The translations under genes and the position numbers were made by a program. From Solen grandis (taxonomy: Eukaryota; Mollusca; Bivalvia; Adapedonta; Solenidae), in NCBI GenBank assembly GCA_021229015.1, contig CM037782.1, positions 40,597,819 through 40,661,818 on the forward strand: 64,000 nucleotides of DNA. The letters run 5' to 3'. The notes below the pieces were generated by a model that saw only the letters and a list, made by a program, of their open reading frames with translations, ran no database searches and was not told the origin of the DNA. Shown here piece by piece: positions 58,300 to 64,000 of the stretch. The stretch's first letter is position 1; each line of letters opens with the position of its first letter.

Positions 58300-61200
58300 T
58301 TTTCCACATGATTCATCTACCTTAGATTTTTCAATTAATGACGGGAACTTAACTTTTTTTCCGGAAATTGAAGTGCATTTTTTTCCATGGATCACAAAAT
58401 TGCACCTTCTTTAAAAAATTCATGTCAAAAAAAACAAAAATTAACCCCTTTAACGGGCCCAAAAAAAAAACCTTTAATTTTAACAAAATTAACTTTGACC
58501 TTTGAGGCCCACATGAGGGCCAATATGACGTTCAACCTTCTTAAATGTAAAGAAGACTTGGACCCCCTTATATTCACCCAAAAATTATTTTCCTATCTTA
58601 TCTAAAAGTGATTTTATACTATCTGAATTTGAAAAAAAAACGTAAAGCTTCTAATAAAAATTTAAAGCCATAAAATCCTTTGTTTTTTCCCAAATTTTGA
58701 AAAGTGGAGCCCCGGTTTGGGGCAAAATCAAAAGCGTAACTACACATTCTGTAAAAATTTTGATAAAAAACCCTCCTGAAAGAAGGGCCCTTTAAAACCC
58801 CGCGTAAAATTTGTGTAAAAAAACGCCCAAGTTTGATGTCATATGAGCATGGGCATAAAAAAATTTAAAAAAAAATGAAATATGAATTATTTTAAAATTT
58901 AAAACAATTTAAATTTTCTACCCCTTTGGGAAACTTTGCAACATATAGAAATTACGCTTGGGAATTAAAACTTTCTTTATGACTCTTATAAACGTAAAAT
59001 GACTTTAATTTCCCACAGAATAAAAATAAGTTTTAAAAGAGAAATTATTAAGACCGGGATATCAACTTTCAAAATCACCTGAAGCGATTTTTAAAACGTA
59101 TTTAAAAATTTTCAAAATTTGGGTTCCCATAGAACAATTGCCCTTTTAAAATTTAAAAAACCCGGCCCCAGGTACCAACTAAAAGCTTTAACATAAAACA
59201 TCTGTGAAATTTTGATAAAAAACGGTCAAAAAATAATGCTGTAAAAAAACCTTTTTTTTTTCCTAAAGAAAACTAAATGTGATAAAAGGGTCACATTAAT
59301 TTGAAATACATTGCATTCTAAACCTCATGGATTAATGTAAAATTCCCTTTAAAAATTTCCAGGGTCCTGACAATTTAAAACAATTTTAAATTAAAACGTG
59401 TATATATCAGAAATTTTTTTTGACCTTATAACAAAAATGACATCAAATAAATTCATCTTTACAAATGAAAAGCCCCTTGGAAATTTAAATATATTATAAA
59501 AAAAACCCACCCTTTTTTAAAATCACTTAAAGCGTTTTATACGTATTTGAAATTTACGTAAAGGGTTCGTTTTCTTGGATTCGCCAAAAAACCCTTTTCT
59601 TTTTCCCAAAGTTAAAAAAGGGAAAAGGGGATGCACAACTAGATTGAACAACACACCTGTGAAATTTTTGAAAAAATCGCCAAAAAATTTAATGGCAAGC
59701 CCCGCGTACAAACTTTTTTTAAAAACGTCCATTTTAAACGTCAAAACACGTAAAGGGTTCAAATGAAAATTATTGAAAGGAAAAATGTTTCATCTGGAAC
59801 ATATTTTTTAAATTTTTTTAAGGTGCTCGGAAACTTTTTTTTTTTTTTTCCATTAAAAAAAAATTAACACGTAAAAATAAAAAATTACTTTTCACCTCAT
59901 GACTTCAATATGACTTCATCTTCTGAAATTAAAGAAAACCTAGAAAATTTATATCCTGCCCCTATATATCATTTTTTCTAGCTCATCTGTAAACGATTTT
60001 TATAAACGCTTTTGGGAAAATTTAAACGCTTTTTGGTTCAAATTTTGGTTTTCCGCCATGGGAACCATTCCTTTTCGAATTTTGAAAAAGGGACACCGGT
60101 TTGCCAACTAAAGCTTAATAAACACTTTTCTGGGGAAAAATTTGATAAAAACCCATTTAAGAAAAAATGGCTGTAGACCACTAAAACCCTTTTTGTAGAC
60201 AACGCCCAAGGGGTGACCTCATTTGATGCATAGGCATGGAAAATCATTGAAATCAAAATTTCAGATCTGAAGTAAACCAAAAAATTTTTTCATCATCCTT
60301 GGACTTTTGGGAACATATAGAAAATAAACGCGTAGAAAAGAAGAAAAATAATAATAAAAATTTAACTGGATTCCGGCACGGCAAATAAATAGGACTTTTT
60401 GCAACCCTTTAAATTTTTGGGATCAAACTGAAAATCTTTTTATACAAATCCCAAGAAAAACATTAGGAAATGAAAAGTATACACATACATTCTGAAAATT
60501 TTAAAGGAAAAAACCCCTCCGTTTAAAAGTTTTCCCAAGCGCATAAAAATTTTTTGGGACCTAAACCTCTATTCTGACGTCATTTAAATTATGAATTCAT
60601 TAAATTTTAAAAAAAATTAAAGCATCAAAATTTCATGTTATAATATCCCCCCAAAATTCTGGCCCAAAATTTGGATCCCCACAAATTTTTATTGTGCGAG
60701 AAGGGAAAACAAAATAAGAACGTAAATGCTTTAAAGACGTGAGGCCTTTTTAAATTTTCTAAAAAAACCCTTTTTAAAAATTACAAAAATTAGCAAACCC
60801 CATTTTGGGCTCTAAGATTTTAAAAATTTAAATTTTTGATGTCAAAATTTTTCGAAATTTGGTTTCACCAAAGAACCTTGCTTTTCAATATTTGAAAAAG
60901 GAAAAAAGGGATGCACGAAAAAGTGAACTTACACTTTTTTGAGAAAAATTTACAAGGAAAATCCATTAAACAAAAAAATTTCCCCTGCAGAGCGCTACAA
61001 ACGTTTTGGGTACGTCCCCATCGGGCGTCAATTTTGACTTCTTTAATAATTTGAAAATCTTTTGAAATTCCCAAAAAGACATTTTTTTTGGAAATTTTTG
61101 CCATACAATTTTCATTTTTTATGGCCAATGGCAATTACATTTTAAAAAAAGGGGTAAAAAAAATTTTTATAGTGAAAATGGGAAAATTTTTCCAAAAACT

Positions 61201-61300
61201 TTGCCCCTTAAGTGTAGAAATACCACGGCCCCGTAGGGCACAAAGACTTTAAAATTATAAGAAAAAATTGTAAAACTTTTGGCTCCACTTAACAAAAAAA
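58300..61300. repeat. diverged ~450-bp tandem repeat (about six units)
   Basis: The same succession recurs: a phrase like GTTCCCATAGAACAATTGCC or CCGCCATGGGAACCATTCC, then CACCTGTGAAATTTTTG or CATCTGTGAAATTTTGATAA, then CGCCCAAGTTTGATGTCAT or CGCCCAAGGGGTGACCTCAT, then ATGAGCATGGGCAT or ATGCATAGGCATGG. Comparable points lie near 58770, 59200, 59660, 60130, 60500 and 60940. Poor sequence quality blurs the exact period. Confidence 0.55.
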
Positions 61301-61339
61301 ATTACCTGTAAGAATTTCTTTTCTTTGTCGTTTTTCAAT

Positions 61340-63682
61340 GGGAAAGGGGGGAAAAAAAAAAAAAAAAAAATTTAAATTTAAATTTTTTTTTCTTTTTAAA
61401 AAAATTTTTTTTTTTTAAAAAAAAAAAAAAAAGGGGGAAAAAAAAGCTTAACATTCCCCCAAAAAAAAAAAAAACCCCAAAAAAAAACCCCAAAAAAAAC
61501 AAATTTTAAAAAAAAGGCCAAAATTTTAAAAGTTTTTTTAAAAAAGGTTTTTTAAAAAAACCTTTCCCCTTTTCCTTAAAAAAAAAATTAAATGAAAAAA
61601 ATTTTTTTAAAATGAAATCCTTTTTCCTTAAAAAAATTTTAAAAAAAAATTTTTTTAAAAAAAAAAAAGAAAAACCCAAAACCGGAAAAATTTTTTTTTT
61701 TTTTTTTTTAAATTTTTAAAAAAAAAAAAACCCTTTTTTTCCCCGGAAAAAAAAAATTTTTTTTTTTTAAAAAAAGAAATTTTCCCCCAAAAAAAAAGGG
61801 TTTTTTTTTTTTCCCAAATTTCCCAAAAAAAAAAATAAAAAAAAAAAAGGGGAAAAAAACCCTTTTTTCCCAAAATTTTTAAAAAAAACCCCAAAAAACA
61901 AGGGGGGAAAAAAAAAAAAAAAAAAAAAAAAAAACCCGGGGGCCCAAAAAAAAGGGGGCCCCCCCCCCGGGGCCCCAAAAAAATTTTCCCCCCCCCGGGT
62001 TGGGAAACCCCCCGGGGGAAAAAACCCCCCCAAAAATTTGGAAACCCCAAAAAAAAAAAACCCCCCCAATTTTTTGGGGGAAAAAAAAAAACCAAAAAAC
62101 CCAAAAAAAAACCTTTTTCCTTTTAAAAAATTTTTTTTTTTTAAAAACCCCCCTTTTTTTTAAATTCTCAAAAAAATCCCTTTTTTTTTTTTCGTGTTTA
62201 AACCCAAAAAACCCCAAAAGGGGGAAAAAAAAAGGGGGAAAAATTTTTTTAAAAAAAAAATTTTTTCCCCCCTTTTCCAAAAATTTTTTTAAAAAAACCC
62301 CTTTTAAAAATTTTTTTTTTTCCCTTTTCCCTTTTTTTTGGGTTTTGGTTTTTTTTAAAATTTTTTGGGGGGGTTTTTTTTAAAAAAAAAAATTTAAAGG
62401 GAAAATTTTTTTTTTTTCCCCCCCTTTTTTTAAAAAAAAAGGGCCTTTTTTTTTTCCGGGGTTTGGGGAAAAATCCCCCCCCTTGGGAAAAAACCCCCCC
62501 CCTTTTTTTTAAATTTTTTTTTAAAAAAAAAAATTTTTTTAAAAAAGGAAAAACCCCCCCAAAAATTTTAAATTTTAAAAAAAAAATAAAAATTTTTAAA
62601 AAAAAAAAAGAACCCCCCAAAAAAAAAATTTTTTTTCCCCCCTTAAAGGGGGGGGGAAATTTTTTTTTTTTTTTAAAGGGGGTTTTTTAAAAAAGGTTTT
62701 TTGAAATTTTAAAAAAAAAAAAGGGGTTTTTTTTAAAAAAAAAATTTTTTTAAAAAACCCAATTTTTTAAAAGGGTTTTTTTAAAAACCTTTTTTTTTTT
62801 TCCCCCAAAAAAAAATTTTTCTTAAATTTTTTTTTTAAAAATTTCTTTTTTGGTTAAATTTAAAAATTTTTTAAAAAAATTTTTTTTAAAAAACCCCCCA
62901 ACCCAAAAATTTTTTAAGGAAAATTTTTTTAAAAAATTTTTTTAAAAAATTTAACCCCCCAAAAAAAAAAAAAATTTTTAAAAAATTTTTTTCCTTTTTT
63001 TAAAAATTTTAAAAATTTTTTTAATTTAAAATTTTTTTTTCCCAAAAAAAAAAAAAAAATTCCCCCCTTTTTTTTTAAAAAATTTTTCCCTTTTAAAATT
63101 TTAAACCCCAAAAAAAAGGGGAAAAAATTTTTTTTTTTTCCCCAAAAAAAAAAACCCCGGTTTTTTAAAAAAAATTTTAAAAAAGGGGTTTTTTTAAAAA
63201 TTTTTTTTTTTTTTTTCCAAAAATTTTTTCCCCTTTTAAAAATTTAAAAAAAAAAAATTTTTAAAAAAAAATTTTTTAAAAAAGGGGGTTTTTCCCCCCA
63301 AAAAAAAAAAAATTTAAAAAAACCCCAAAAAAAGGAAAAAGGGGAAAAAATTTAAATTTTTTAAAAAAATTTTTTTTAAAAAACCCAAAAAAATCCAAAA
63401 AAAACCCCCTTTTTTAAAATTTTTTTTTAAAAAATTTTTCCCAAAAACCCCCCCTTTTTTTTTTTTTTAAAAAAAAAAACCAAAAAAACCGGGAAAAAAT
63501 TTTTTTTTAAAGGGGGAAAAAAAAAGGGAAAAAAAAAAAAACCTTTTGGAAAAATTTTTTTTTTGGGAAAAAAAGGGGGAAAAAAAATTTTTCCAAAAAT
63601 TTTAAATTTTTTTTAAAAAAAAAAAAAACCCCCCCTTTTTAAAAAAAAAATTTAAAAATTTTTTTTGGGAAAAAGGAAAAAA

Positions 63683-63722
<40 letters not shown>

Positions 63723-63749
63723 AAAATTTTTTTGGAGTTTCTTTTCCCC

Positions 63750-63780
<31 letters not shown>

Positions 63781-64000
63781 ATTTTTTTTCCCCTTTTTTT
63801 ATTGGTTTTCCCCCCAAAAAAAAATTTTAAAAATTTAAAAAAAAAAAAAAACCCCCTTTTTTTTTTTTCCTTTTTTTTATAATTTGGAAAAATAGCCCCC
63901 TTTAAAAAAAAAAATTTTTAAAAAACCTTTTTTAAAAATTTTTTAAAAAATTTTTAAAAATTTTAAAAACCCAAAAAATTGGGGGGCCCCCCCTTTTTTT
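61340..64000. other. homopolymer-block sequence, presumed artefact
   Basis: Almost every base belongs to a run of 3-25 identical bases (AAAA, TTTT, CCCC, GGGG), with hardly any alternation or dinucleotide motif. Natural DNA does not look like this over 2.6 kb. All frames here (61655 to 63817, rich in F, K, G and P) should be discarded. Confidence 0.9.

Noticed and set aside
61655..63817. Many F/K/G-rich ORFs
   Set aside because: Composed of homopolymer blocks in sequence that I regard as an artefact.

Overview
This is a stretch of animal nuclear DNA, AT-rich and gene-poor, most probably from a bivalve mollusc. The evidence for the organism is indirect. Both genes are metazoan and intron-bearing, and the sequence is packed with tRNA-derived SINEs, hairpin-ended elements that begin AGCTCACC and end CTCTTG, and TTAA-flanked MITEs of the kinds common in molluscan genomes. 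There are no operons, ribosome-binding sites, CRISPR arrays or prokaryotic features. I could not run any database search, so family names rest on motif recognition.

Two real genes are visible, lying tail to tail about 11.5 kb apart. (1) On the plus strand, 9324-10154 plus 27000-27647 join in phase 0 across a 16.8 kb intron. They encode a 492-residue prostanoid receptor closest to the EP4 class, with the intron at the end of TM6 as in vertebrate prostanoid receptor genes. (2) On the minus strand, five exons between 43878 and 39194 give the C-terminal half of an animal haem peroxidase fused to a thrombospondin type-1-like module and a unique tail. Its 5' half is lost at an assembly gap (43901-44000).

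The rest is repeats. 1-9 kb holds SINEs, a 21-bp-periodic palindromic array (1555-2000) and a small Harbinger element with intact ends and TAA duplications (5080-6426). The receptor intron holds SINEs, a pogo-like MITE, a 36-bp perfect inverted repeat pair 2.2 kb apart, a LINE 3' fragment and microsatellites. 28-41 kb holds twin short MITEs, two sibling hairpin-ended elements inserted at different sites of a duplicated segment, a second pogo-like MITE and two piggyBac-like MITEs (one with a 55-bp minisatellite, one with a 32-bp-arm hairpin).

From the gap at 43.9 kb onward the sequence becomes progressively less reliable: a 272-bp poly-C run, then repeats with many indels, then a C/A-only tract (57.36-57.74 kb), and finally 61.3-64.0 kb made almost entirely of homopolymer blocks. 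I regard the last part as a consensus or base-calling artefact. Within the damaged part one can still recognise more copies of the hairpin-ended family and a roughly 450-bp tandem repeat (58.3-61.3 kb). I found no convincing new multi-gene system. The most useful observations are the peroxidase-TSP1 architecture, the reciprocal empty sites that define the hairpin-ended family, and the palindromic periodic arrays.
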